The notes beneath the pieces were generated by a model. That model did no database searches, was not told the origin of the DNA, and was given only the letters and a program-made list of their open reading frames with translations. A stretch of 64,000 nucleotides of DNA from Elusimicrobiaceae bacterium (lineage in GTDB: Bacteria; Elusimicrobiota; Elusimicrobia; Elusimicrobiales; Elusimicrobiaceae), in the NCBI GenBank assembly GCA_017501565.1, contig JAFVWP010000101.1, positions 1 to 64,000 of the forward strand. Direction: 5' to 3'. Positions 53,287 through 64,000 of the stretch are shown one piece after another; the stretch's first letter is position 1; each line of letters opens with the position of its first letter. Position numbers and translations under genes: made by a program.

Positions 53287-54697
53287 AAATATAACCGGGC
53301 GGAACCGGCGGAAAATGCGGCTCTAAGTCATCTAGTTTTTTACGCAAAAACCGCTGGGCGCTGGGGTGTAACGGCAAAACGTCGTCTTGTTCGTATAAAA
53401 GCGTTTCTTCTTCGGCCCAAGGGAAATCCGGCTCTTTTTGCCATTGGCGGATCCATTGTTTGAGCAGAGCCGTTACCTGTTCTTGGGTCTCGTCAGGCAT
53501 ATTAAGCGTATTCACATATTCTTGCAAAGTAACTTTTGAAGACTCTTCCACTTTCCAAAGGTTTGTTTGCTCGCGGGAAACGTTTAAAACTTTATCTTTG
53601 TCTTTAGCTATTTGAGTATGCTTGGAAGATTTGGCCTGCATTTGCAAAAATTGGTCTTTTTGATTGGGATAATGCTTGGATATTTCATCTAAATCCAATT
53701 CAAACGTTTTTTCTCTTCTCATCAATAAATCTTGCCCCAAAAGAGCTAAATTTTCCATCATATTGGGAATCATGGTATAGTGTTGGTGCTGAATCCAGGT
53801 ACTCAAGCGATATTCTTTGAGCTGCGGATACACAAACAGCCCCAATAGCATTTCCCCATACTCTCTTTCCAAAGAATAACATTCGTCCAAAACTTTCATG
53901 TTATAAATCAAGTTTCTTGTCCCCCGGTAAAAACAGGCATTATGCGTAGGTTTTACCGGCAAACCATATTTACTTTGGGCAAAAAAAGCACCGATTTCGC
54001 TCACCATTTTATTTTCGCCGCTCTTCAACCAAGGCAACAGATGCGTAGCTTCGTGAATAGCGACATTTAAATCTTCCGCGAAAGAATTTTTATAATGGGG
54101 GACATTGATATAAGCCTGATAAACATTGTCTTCTTTATGGATAGAAGCCGCTTCCATCACATCATGGGCTTCAGCCACATAAATTTGCGGAAAACGCGTA
54201 TAACCCGCCGGCAAAAAAGAGTCTGCGGCATATCGCGCACCCAAATAAGTGGCTAAAATGCTCCAAAAATGAGTTTCGTCCAATAGGGGACCTTTCTTTT
54301 TCTGTTGCAAAAGCTCACAGATACTTCTCTCTTTTTCCGGAATTAAATCCAACTCTATTTTGTATTTTTTTCTGGTAGCAATCGGCAAAAGATGACGGGT
54401 AGAAAAAGACACTTTTTCTTTTTTTAATTTTTCCTCGTTCTTTTCAAGCCATTGTAAGAAGAGATTTACGCGGTACCAGCCGGTTTTGCGGTCCGGGTCG
54501 GAGAAATCGCGGCGGCCGTAATATTGTTCAAGTTCCGTACGGACCGATTGGTACAAGGGGCAACTACGCGCCATAATGGTTTGGCCGAAAAGGTCCACCC
54601 TGCTGCGCTGCCAAAGCGTCAGCTTGGTATCATCGGCAAAAAGAGGCATCGTAAACAACAAAACACAACTTAAAAAGAAAATTTGTTTTATTTTCAT
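53285..54697 (-). CDS. Exported putative zinc metalloprotease, paralogue A
   Basis: A 470-residue exported protein. The signal peptide ends after FTMPLFA (about 21). HEATH (215-219) is an HExxH zinc motif; Glu234, 14 residues after the last His, is a possible third ligand as in gluzincins. A conserved region CPLYQSVRTELEQYYGRRDFSDPDR (46-70) precedes it, and the C-terminus ends PPVPPGYI. I do not recognise the family. It is a paralogue of the next gene upstream, the two sharing signal, motif and tail. A hairpin (GTTTCAA/TTGAAAC) lies just before the ATG. The substrate is unknown. Confidence 0.85.
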   Translation of the reverse strand: MKIKQIFFLSCVLLFTMPLFADDTKLTLWQRSRVDLFGQTIMARSCPLYQSVRTELEQYYGRRDFSDPDRKTGWYRVNLFLQWLEKNEEKLKKEKVSFSTRHLLPIATRKKYKIELDLIPEKERSICELLQQKKKGPLLDETHFWSILATYLGARYAADSFLPAGYTRFPQIYVAEAHDVMEAASIHKEDNVYQAYINVPHYKNSFAEDLNVAIHEATHLLPWLKSGENKMVSEIGAFFAQSKYGLPVKPTHNACFYRGTRNLIYNMKVLDECYSLEREYGEMLLGLFVYPQLKEYRLSTWIQHQHYTMIPNMMENLALLGQDLLMRREKTFELDLDEISKHYPNQKDQFLQMQAKSSKHTQIAKDKDKVLNVSREQTNLWKVEESSKVTLQEYVNTLNMPDETQEQVTALLKQWIRQWQKEPDFPWAEEETLLYEQDDVLPLHPSAQRFLRKKLDDLEPHFPPVPPGYI

Positions 54698-54700
54698 AGT

Positions 54701-54722
54701 TTCAACGCCTTTTTTGAAACTT
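54701..54722 (-). promoter_or_regulatory. Inverted repeat before paralogue A
   Basis: GTTTCAA/TTGAAAC separated by 8 nt, between the two HExxH genes. It lacks a T-run and may be an operator or an mRNA hairpin separating the two genes. Confidence 0.4.
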
Positions 54723-56143
54723 TAAATATATCCTTTCGGTACGGGCGGTAAATGGGCTTTTAAACTGCGTAATTTTCTATTTAAAAAATTCTCTGCCGAC
54801 GGAGATAAGAAAGTAGTTCTTTCGGCTTTCAAAAAGAACTTTTCATATTCATACATCGGAAAATCCGGGTCTTTTTGCCACTCTTTTATCCAAACAGCCA
54901 ACATATCTTCCACCGGTTTGCGTGCTACCTGCGGCAAGTTTAATTTAGATACATAACTTGCCAAAGTCATTTCTTTGGTTTCTTTTACATTCCAGGTTTC
55001 TTCGTCTGTTTTAACAACAACCAAAGTTCTGTCATTCTCAAAAAAGGAGTCATAATGAATAAAAGCTCTTTCTTTTACGTCTTGCGGGAAAAAGTCCTGC
55101 TGATCCGGGTAATATTGGGATATTTCTTCTTTTCTCAAAGAATGCTCACGCGGATGAGGCTCAAACAAACGATGATGGCTCAGCGCGGCCATATCGTCCA
55201 TAAAAGCAGAAATAGTTTTTTGGCTGTTGAAATTTTCATGTAAAGCTAAAATGGGCATTTGTTTTAAATAAGGATACACAAAAATACCCAAGAGCATTTC
55301 GGCATATTCGGCAGATAAGTCTTTGCAGGAACCTATTTCATCTACGCTGTGCAGAAAGTTGCGCGCCCCTTTGAAAAAACATTTTTCTTCCAATTTGGTT
55401 TTCACCGGCATGCCGTATTCCGCTTGTGCATAAAAAGAAGCCGTTTCCCCCAACATTACATCTTCGCGGTTGGCCATCCAATACAAAAGATGCACCCCTT
55501 CGTGAAGGCCCAAATTTATATCTTCCGCCAAAGAAGTAATCATCTGCCCGACGTAAATAGCGCCTTTTTTTTGTTTTTTTACAGACACCAGGCTCGCGGC
55601 GGCGCCGTCTGACTCTACTTCTTTTATGGAAATAAAAGGGGTTTTTAAATTTTTCTTCGGCATAAAAACATCTTGTGTGTAGCGAAGACCTAAATAAATG
55701 CCGAGCGTTTTTTGTAAATGTTTTTTCTCTACTTCATTGTGCGTTTTACCTGTTACAAAATCACACAGCGGAAATTTATGATCTTCTGTCGTGGTAACCG
55801 ATGAAAAACTTCTCTCTGTTTTAACATGGACTTCAGTATGTTGGGAATAAAAAAGAATAGATTCTCTTTTTAATTTTTGCTCGTTTTCGGCAAGCCAGGT
55901 CAAGAAATTATCTACCCGATACCAACCGGTGGAGCGGTCCGGATCCGAAAAATCACTCCGGCCGTAATATTGCTGGAGTTCACTTCGCACCGATTGATAC
56001 AAAGGGCAACCGCGCGCTTGGATAGCTTGCCCCAAAAGCGCGATTTTTTCTTGCTCGGCCAAACCAAAAGACACCTGCTCCGCTTGTAATGTCAGCGGAG
56101 AAAGCATCAGCAATAATGCCGGCAAAAAGAAGAGAGATTTCAT
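54722..56143 (-). CDS. Exported putative zinc metalloprotease, paralogue B
   Basis: A 473-residue exported protein, paralogue of its neighbour. The signal peptide ends near AEQ (about 21). HEGVH (214-218) with Glu233, again 14 residues after the last His, repeats the motif of paralogue A. It shares CPLYQSVRSELQQYYGRSDFSDPDRS (46-71), AEDINLGL before the motif, FYAQAEYGMPVK after it, and PPVPKGYI at the end. TATAAT stands exactly 6 nt before the ATG without Shine-Dalgarno, so it may be leaderless. The pair probably arose by tandem duplication and has diverged in the middle region (residues 95-165). Confidence 0.85.
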   Translation of the reverse strand: MKSLFFLPALLLMLSPLTLQAEQVSFGLAEQEKIALLGQAIQARGCPLYQSVRSELQQYYGRSDFSDPDRSTGWYRVDNFLTWLAENEQKLKRESILFYSQHTEVHVKTERSFSSVTTTEDHKFPLCDFVTGKTHNEVEKKHLQKTLGIYLGLRYTQDVFMPKKNLKTPFISIKEVESDGAAASLVSVKKQKKGAIYVGQMITSLAEDINLGLHEGVHLLYWMANREDVMLGETASFYAQAEYGMPVKTKLEEKCFFKGARNFLHSVDEIGSCKDLSAEYAEMLLGIFVYPYLKQMPILALHENFNSQKTISAFMDDMAALSHHRLFEPHPREHSLRKEEISQYYPDQQDFFPQDVKERAFIHYDSFFENDRTLVVVKTDEETWNVKETKEMTLASYVSKLNLPQVARKPVEDMLAVWIKEWQKDPDFPMYEYEKFFLKAERTTFLSPSAENFLNRKLRSLKAHLPPVPKGYI

Positions 56144-56149
56144 AATTAT

Positions 56150-56155
56150 ATTATA
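56150..56155 (-). promoter_or_regulatory. -10 box of the paralogue B/A unit
   Basis: TATAAT followed by 6 nt and the start codon, preceded by GGC. Confidence 0.55.
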
Positions 56156-56180
56156 GCCTTTTTCTTTCTTTTTTCAAGCA

Positions 56181-56211
56181 AAAACCCCGGGCTTTTCTGT
56201 CCCGGGGTTTT
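56181..56211 (-). terminator. Terminator of the gyrase unit
   Basis: CCCCGGG/CCCGGGG hairpin with a 9-nt loop and AAAA/TTTT on both sides, just past the gyrA stop. Confidence 0.85.
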
Positions 56212-56227
56212 AAGTAAAAACAAGAAG

Positions 56228-58744
56228 TTATTTTTCTTCTTCTACTTCTTCGTCGTCTTTAACGACGGGAGCAATACGGGCGATTTTGTCACCTTCTTCC
56301 AATTTCACCAAGCGTACGCCCTGGGCATTACGGCCGACGGAGCGAATTTCTTCACAGCGGATACGGATGGTCATGCCTTTTTCCGTTACCACCATTAAGT
56401 CTTTGCTTTCGTCCACCAATTTAATACCCACTACTTCGCCGTTGCGTTCACTGGTTTTAATGGTAATGACCCCTACGCCGCCGCGGTGTTGGCGTCTGTA
56501 TTCGCCAAAGCCGGTGCGTTTGCCGTAGCCGTTTTCACAGACGGACAATACATCGGGCTCTTGGCCTTGGGGCACTTGTTCCATACCTACCACCAGGTCA
56601 TTGGCTTGTAAGTTAATGGCGCGCACACCTTTGGCCGGGCGACCCATAGCGCGGACTTGGTTTTCATCAAAGCGAATGGATTTGCCGTTTTTGGTGGCGA
56701 TAATCACTTCTGAATTACCATACGTCATTTGCACGCTGATCAAAACATCGCCTTCTTCCAAGCCGATGGCAATGATACCCGTTTTGCGGATATTGGCAAA
56801 CTCACCCAATTCCACACGCTTAATGGTCCCTAAACGGGTACACATAGTTAAATAGGCTTTTTCGCCTTCGTGCTTTTTGGGGTTAAAGTCTTCAATAGAC
56901 ACCGCCGAAGTTACTTTTTCTTCGCCGTTTAATTGCAGTAAGTTCACCAAGGCTTTTCCTTTGGACATTCTGTTTCCTTCCGGAATTTCAAAGGCGCGCA
57001 AAGCAAACACACGGCCGCGGTTGGTAAACATTAAGATAGTGGCGTGAGAAGAAGTAATAAATAAATGTTCCATAAAATCTTCTTCTTTGGTTTTACCGCC
57101 GATGATGCCTTTGCCGCCGCGGTTCTGACTCTTGTAAGTAGAAAGAGGAATACGTTTGGCATAGCCGTCATTGGAAATGGTAATGACCACATCTTCTTTT
57201 TCAATCAAATCTTCCATGGAGAATTCCGTCATGTCCGGGCCGATTTCGGTGCGGCGTTCATCGCCGTAGCTCTTTTTAAGTTCAGCCAACTCATTGACGA
57301 TAATATCCAAGATTTTTTGCGGATCGGCCAAAATGCCTTGCAATTCCGCAATCAGTTTCAACAAGTCTTTTTGTTCTTGTTCAATTGCCGCAGAAGACAA
57401 TTGTGTCAATTGATGCAAGCGCATATCCAAGATAGCCTGCGCTTGTACTTCGGACAAACTGAATTTGCTCATCAATGCCATTTTGGCGGTGGGTACGTCT
57501 TGAGAAGAGCGAATAATCGCCACCACTTCGTCCATATTGGCAATAGCAATCAACAAGCCCGACAAAATATGTTCGCGGCGAATAGCTTTGTTTAAGTCAA
57601 ATTTCGTGCGGTTGGTAACAATTTCCTGGCGGTGTTTGACATATGCTTTCATCACATCTTTTAAAGATAAGATGCGGGGACGTCCGTCCACAATAGCCAA
57701 CATATTAACCGCAAAAGAAGTTTGCAATTGGGTATGTTTGAACAAATGGTTCAACACTACTTGGGCATTTCCGTCGCGTTTAATTTCAATCACCAAGCGC
57801 ATACCGCGGCGGTCGGACTCGTCGCGAATATCGGAAATATCGGTAATTTTCTTATCGCGGACCAAACCCACAATGCTTTCAATCAAAGAAGTTTTGTTGA
57901 CCATGTACGGGATTTCCGTTACGATAATCGCTTCACGGCCACCTTTTCTTTCTTCAATTTCCGTTTTGGCTTGTACTTTTACACTGCCGCGACCGGTTTC
58001 AAAATATTCGTAAATACCTCTGGTACCGCGGATAATGGCCCCCGTCGGAAAATCCGGCCCTTTGATGATTTTCATCATTTCTTTGGTAGTAACAGCCGGG
58101 TTTTTGATATATTCAATAATTCCATCGCAAACTTCCCCCAAGTTATGCGTGGGGATATTGGTGGCCATACCTACGGCAATACCGGAAGAACCATTCACCA
58201 ACAAAGCAGGCACTTTGGCCGGCAAGACGGAAGGCTCCAATAAAGATCCGTCATAGTTGGGAATCATCTTGACGGTATCTTTATCCAAATCATTTAACAT
58301 TTCATCGGAAATTTTTTGCAGGCGGCATTCGGTGTAACGCATAGCCGCGGCAGAGTCTCCGTCAATAGAACCGAAGTTCCCCTGTCCGTCTACTAAAGGT
58401 TGGCGAATGGAAAAATCTTGCGCCAAACGGACTAAGGTATCATAAACAGCCGTATCGCCGTGCGGGTGATATTTACCAAGCACATCACCGACTACACGGG
58501 CGGATTTTTTGTAGGGTTTATTGTATTTTAAACCCATTTCGTTCATAGAATATAAAACGCGTCTGTGTACGGGTTTTAAGCCGTCGCGCACGTCAGGCAA
58601 AGCACGCCCGACGATAACGCTCATCGCGTAATCAATGTAATAAGAACGCATTTCATGCGCAATATCACGTTGTTGAATATTTCCGAATAAATCTACGTTT
58701 GTTTCTTGCGGCTCTTGTGCCGCGCCCGTCAATTCTTCGCTCAT
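56228..58744 (-). CDS. gyrA: DNA gyrase subunit A
   Basis: Cleaving subunit of the type II topoisomerase. The 838-residue protein has the quinolone-determining region [10 protein letters not shown], with Thr at the position of E. coli Ser83 and the Asp87 equivalent kept. The active-site Tyr is in [10 protein letters not shown]. The C-terminal pinwheel carries a GyrA box QNRGGKG (usual QRRGGKG) and ends in an acidic tail. The C-terminal domain and box indicate gyrase, not topoisomerase IV. It follows gyrB after about 60 nt with a hairpin between. Confidence 0.97.
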   Translation of the reverse strand: MSEELTGAAQEPQETNVDLFGNIQQRDIAHEMRSYYIDYAMSVIVGRALPDVRDGLKPVHRRVLYSMNEMGLKYNKPYKKSARVVGDVLGKYHPHGDTAVYDTLVRLAQDFSIRQPLVDGQGNFGSIDGDSAAAMRYTECRLQKISDEMLNDLDKDTVKMIPNYDGSLLEPSVLPAKVPALLVNGSSGIAVGMATNIPTHNLGEVCDGIIEYIKNPAVTTKEMMKIIKGPDFPTGAIIRGTRGIYEYFETGRGSVKVQAKTEIEERKGGREAIIVTEIPYMVNKTSLIESIVGLVRDKKITDISDIRDESDRRGMRLVIEIKRDGNAQVVLNHLFKHTQLQTSFAVNMLAIVDGRPRILSLKDVMKAYVKHRQEIVTNRTKFDLNKAIRREHILSGLLIAIANMDEVVAIIRSSQDVPTAKMALMSKFSLSEVQAQAILDMRLHQLTQLSSAAIEQEQKDLLKLIAELQGILADPQKILDIIVNELAELKKSYGDERRTEIGPDMTEFSMEDLIEKEDVVITISNDGYAKRIPLSTYKSQNRGGKGIIGGKTKEEDFMEHLFITSSHATILMFTNRGRVFALRAFEIPEGNRMSKGKALVNLLQLNGEEKVTSAVSIEDFNPKKHEGEKAYLTMCTRLGTIKRVELGEFANIRKTGIIAIGLEEGDVLISVQMTYGNSEVIIATKNGKSIRFDENQVRAMGRPAKGVRAINLQANDLVVGMEQVPQGQEPDVLSVCENGYGKRTGFGEYRRQHRGGVGVITIKTSERNGEVVGIKLVDESKDLMVVTEKGMTIRIRCEEIRSVGRNAQGVRLVKLEEGDKIARIAPVVKDDEEVEEEK

Positions 58745-58780
58745 GGTTTATAAACTCCTGTAAAACCTTCAAAATCTATG

Positions 58781-58802
58781 CCCCGCCCCAGAAAGAGCGG
58801 GG
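58781..58802. other. Hairpin between gyrB and gyrA
   Basis: CCCCGC/GCGGGG hairpin with TTTT only on the plus strand, so it is a poor terminator for gyrB-gyrA. It could modulate gyrA expression or mRNA processing. Confidence 0.45.
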
Positions 58803-58807
58803 TTTTA

Positions 58808-61582
<2,775 letters not shown>

Positions 61583-61586
<4 letters not shown>

Positions 61587-62695
61587 TGAATTCTCGTAGG
61601 CATAATGACGTATTTTAATTCGTCATTTCCCACCGGCTCAATCAATACCGGTTGAGAAGCATTCACAAAAGAAAAAGTAACTTTTTCACTGCCTACATTT
61701 TTTAATACATCAATGATGAATTGCGGATTAAAGGCACATTCAAAAGGTTCTTGTGAATATTCGGTGGGTAATTCGTCCGAAAAATCTTTCGTTTGAGAAT
61801 TGGACGTAATGGTAATAGTATTGTTTTCCACATGAAATTTAACAATACTCTTAAATTCATCGGAACACAAAGCCGCACGGCGGGTGGCGGCTAATAATTC
61901 TTTGGTAAAAACTTCGTAAGAAATATTTTTCTTGCTGGGGATCACTTGTTTGTAATTGGGGTAATTCCCTTCTACCAAGCGGGAAATAAAGGTAGTTTCA
62001 TTGAGTTTAAAACTGACTTGGTTAGAAGAAACATATAACTCAATGATGCTGTCTTTGTCCGGTTTAGCCAAAGAAATACAACGCACCACTTCATTTAAAA
62101 TTTTGGTAGGAATAATAATTTTAAATTCTTCCGATTCCGGCAAAGCCGCATGAGAAGCAATAGCCAAACGGCCTCCGTCTGTGGCGACCACTTCAAACCT
62201 TTCCGCTGTATTGTTCCATAATAATCCGTTTAAGAAATAGCGTTCTGCTTGGGTAGAAGCGGAAAATGCCGTTTTATCAATCATGGTTTGTAAAGTAATA
62301 GGATTTAAAGCAATGCTTTTGTTATTTTCAATTTCGGGAATGGCGGGGTATTCTGACTTGGCTGTTCCGATAACCCAAAATTTACTTTTTCCGGATTTGA
62401 TATGAACTTTGTTATTTTCCGCGGTATAAATATTAATTTCTTTATCGTCGGGGAAATTTTTAATAATATCCGTAAAATCTTTTAAAGGAATGGTGATACT
62501 GCCTTCTTCTTCCACTTCAGCATTGATATAGTGAATGGTAGCCATTTCCATATCGGTACGCACTAATTTAATCTTGTTTCCTTGGGTTTCAAGCAAGAAA
62601 TTGTGCAAAATAGGATACGGAGTACGAGAAGAAGCACTCGTAGAAATAACCTGAATTCCTTCCAGAAGGGTCGTTTTAGTAATATTTATTTTCAT
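61583..62695 (-). CDS. dnaN: DNA polymerase III beta subunit (sliding clamp)
   Basis: Ring-shaped processivity clamp. The protein of about 370 residues has three similar domains; the first starts MKINITKTTLLEGIQVISTS and the last ends ...NDELKYVIMPTRIQ, both typical. I chose the ATG at 62695; the longer frame runs into the putative origin. A TATAAT box lies 15 nt upstream, beside a DnaA box. It overlaps the DciA-like gene by 4 nt. Confidence 0.97.
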
Positions 62696-62883
62696 ATTCT
62701 TGTTAATCCTATTATATATGTCCTGTTGATAATGTGGATTTTGTTTACAGCACAATACAAATTTTTGAGTCCGGCTGTGCATTAGTTTTAGTTTTTATTA
62801 ACATTATGCACATTTATTTTCATTTTTTAAGTTTTTCACCGGTTATCCTTTTTTTATTCACAGATTTTTACTTGTTATCCACA
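62696..62883. other. Putative oriC with DnaA boxes
   Basis: The AT-rich gap between dnaN and dnaA has DnaA boxes. TTATGCACA (62804-62812), TTATTCACA (62854-62862) and TTATCCACA (62875-62883) all fit TTATNCACA in the same direction. TTATCAACA (minus, 62724-62732) and TAATGCACA (minus, 62776-62784) have one mismatch each. The third box is written within the last codons of dnaA. No 13-mer repeats were identified. Confidence 0.75.
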
Positions 62884-64000
62884 GCTTTAATATCGCTGAG
62901 AATTTGGTTTATTTCTGCGGCAAAGAAAGGGTCTTTTTTAATCGTTTCTTTTACTAAATCTCTGGCATGAACCACGGTGCTATGGTCGCGGTTGAATTCC
63001 CGCCCTATTTCCGGCAAAGACATATCCGTCAAATCATTAGCCAAATACATAGCAATTTGGCGCGGCCAGGCAATAGATTGGGTTTTGCGCTTGGAGCTGA
63101 AATCTTCCATATTTATTTTGAAGTGTTTACCGACCACTTTTTTAATGGTGTTAATATTTACAGCCAGGCGTCTTTCTTCCAAGGTTAAAATATCTGCCAA
63201 AATTTCTTTAGCAATAGAAATAGTAGGGGTTACCCCTTGCATATCGCAATAAGACATCAGCCTAAACAATGCCCCTTCCAATTCGCGGATATTGGTTTGT
63301 ATTCCTTCCCCGATAAAGGCTAATACATCATCGCCGATGTTAAAATGGTTGGCATCTCTTTTTTGGCGCAAAATAGCTATGCGGGCTTCAAAATAAGGTT
63401 TTTTAATTTCACAGGTAGGCCCGGATAATAAACGCGAAGAAAGACGTTCGTCCAAATCCAGCTGTTGGGGGGTTCTGTCCGAAGATAAAATAATTTGTTT
63501 ACTGCTGTCAAATAAAGCATTAAACGTATGGAAAAATTCCTGCACGCTTACTTTGTCAGATTTTCCGGCCACAAATTGAATATCGTCCATTAATAAACAA
63601 TCTAATGAGCGGTATTTCCGGCGGAAATCATCGGTAGAATTATATTGTATGGCTTGCACATATTCGGCCACAAATTCTTCGGCAGACATGTATAATACTT
63701 TTGCATACGGATTATTTTGTAAAATTTGATTGCCGATGGCATGCAGTAAGTGGGTTTTACCCAAACCCGGGGTAGAATAAATAAATAAAGGATTATGCCC
63801 CCTATCGCCTAATTTATTGGCGGCCGCCTGGGATAGTTTATAAGCAAAGCGGTTGGAAGGAGCTTCAATAAAATTTTCAAAACGATACAACGAATTTAAT
63901 CTGGACGGAAAAGGATTTCTTTTTACCACCGGTTGTATAGGTAAAGTGCTGGTTGTGGTAACCGGTGTTTCAGTTTGCGTTGCATTTTCCGTATTTTCTT
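62868..64000 (-). CDS. dnaA: Chromosomal replication initiator DnaA (partial, 5' end beyond the window)
   Basis: Initiator ATPase that melts oriC. Visible are part of the Thr-rich linker domain II ([16 protein letters not shown]), the AAA+ domain with Walker [17 protein letters not shown] and Walker [11 protein letters not shown]. The C-terminal DNA-binding domain ends with the signature [15 protein letters not shown], followed by the last residues VDNK. The reading frame is open to the window edge; the GTG at 63929 is internal. The start codon and domain I lie outside. It is at the head of dnaA-oriC-dnaN-dciA-gyrB-gyrA. Confidence 0.97.
   Translation of the reverse strand, partial: ENTENATQTETPVTTTSTLPIQPVVKRNPFPSRLNSLYRFENFIEAPSNRFAYKLSQAAANKLGDRGHNPLFIYSTPGLGKTHLLHAIGNQILQNNPYAKVLYMSAEEFVAEYVQAIQYNSTDDFRRKYRSLDCLLMDDIQFVAGKSDKVSVQEFFHTFNALFDSSKQIILSSDRTPQQLDLDERLSSRLLSGPTCEIKKPYFEARIAILRQKRDANHFNIGDDVLAFIGEGIQTNIRELEGALFRLMSYCDMQGVTPTISIAKEILADILTLEERRLAVNINTIKKVVGKHFKINMEDFSSKRKTQSIAWPRQIAMYLANDLTDMSLPEIGREFNRDHSTVVHARDLVKETIKKDPFFAAEINQILSDIKAVDNK

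Overview
The window is an ordinary, densely packed bacterial chromosome segment centred on housekeeping genes. It suggests a Gram-negative, diderm, fermentative host-associated bacterium. The evidence is a DNPR-type (meso-DAP) MurE, a DapA/Asd/DapB lysine-DAP operon, an AmpG-type muropeptide permease with MurQ/AnmK/NagZ, an ADP-heptose epimerase for lipopolysaccharide core, an outer-membrane barrel and several lipoproteins. Pilin-like genes sharing an almost identical N-terminus, a PTS sugar transporter and a deoxyhypusine-synthase-like protein fit the phylum Elusimicrobiota best (inference, about 60-65% sure). No insertion sequence, prophage gene, CRISPR array or toxin-antitoxin pair was seen.

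Layout. 1-2 kb: tRNA-Gly, tRNA-Thr and tuf on the minus strand, a candidate small RNA, and tRNA-Cys on the plus strand. 2-5.4 kb: an exported protein of unknown function, a Yip1-like membrane protein and SppA. 5.4-9.4 kb (plus): dapA-asd-dapB and a MurC-like ligase. 9.4-12.9 kb: dnaJ, then a PTS EIICB transporter with nanE. 13-18.1 kb (minus): two type IV pilin-like genes flanking dnaK-grpE-hrcA, which carries a CIRCE-like operator. 18.2-26.8 kb: tatD, a small lipoprotein, murD, murE, tilS, a CheY-like receiver, birA, uvrB, marC. 26.9-28 kb: tRNA-Val with a 74-bp direct repeat, an exported nuclease and a TM2 protein. 28.2-33.9 kb (plus): an AI-2E-family membrane protein and the peptidoglycan-recycling operon ampG-murQ-anmK-nagZ. 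33.9-41.1 kb (minus): guanine deaminase, comEC, recR, dnaX, a DoxX protein, an outer-membrane protein and the deoxyhypusine-synthase-like gene. 41.3-43.9 kb: glyA, a PEGA-like lipoprotein and an SPFH protein. 43.9-51.6 kb (minus): a complete F-type ATP synthase operon interrupted by an hldD-like gene. 51.7-56.1 kb: a GH13 glycosidase and a tandem pair of exported HExxH proteins. 56.2-64 kb (minus): gyrA, gyrB, a DciA-like gene, dnaN, a putative oriC, and dnaA running off the window edge.

How the genes connect. The dap genes, murE, murD and the MurC-like ligase build the peptide stem of peptidoglycan. AmpG, NagZ, AnmK and MurQ bring turnover products back as GlcNAc-6-P, which meets the output of the PTS transporter and NanE. 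hrcA-grpE-dnaK and dnaJ form the chaperone system. dnaA, dnaN, dciA, gyrB, gyrA, dnaX, recR and uvrB serve replication and repair. comEC and the pilin-like genes could serve DNA uptake.

The least expected signals are: a promoter-plus-terminator small-RNA candidate at about 1605-1719; pilin leaders with a pseudoknot or hairpin just before the ribosome binding site and a shared 29-bp upstream element; a 103-nt imperfect palindrome beside a 72-nt repeated terminator whose hairpin shows a compensatory base change; the tRNA-Val direct repeat with its 129-bp insert; six genes whose start lies 6-7 nt after a -10 box with no Shine-Dalgarno; the paired exported HExxH proteins; and hldD inside the atp operon.
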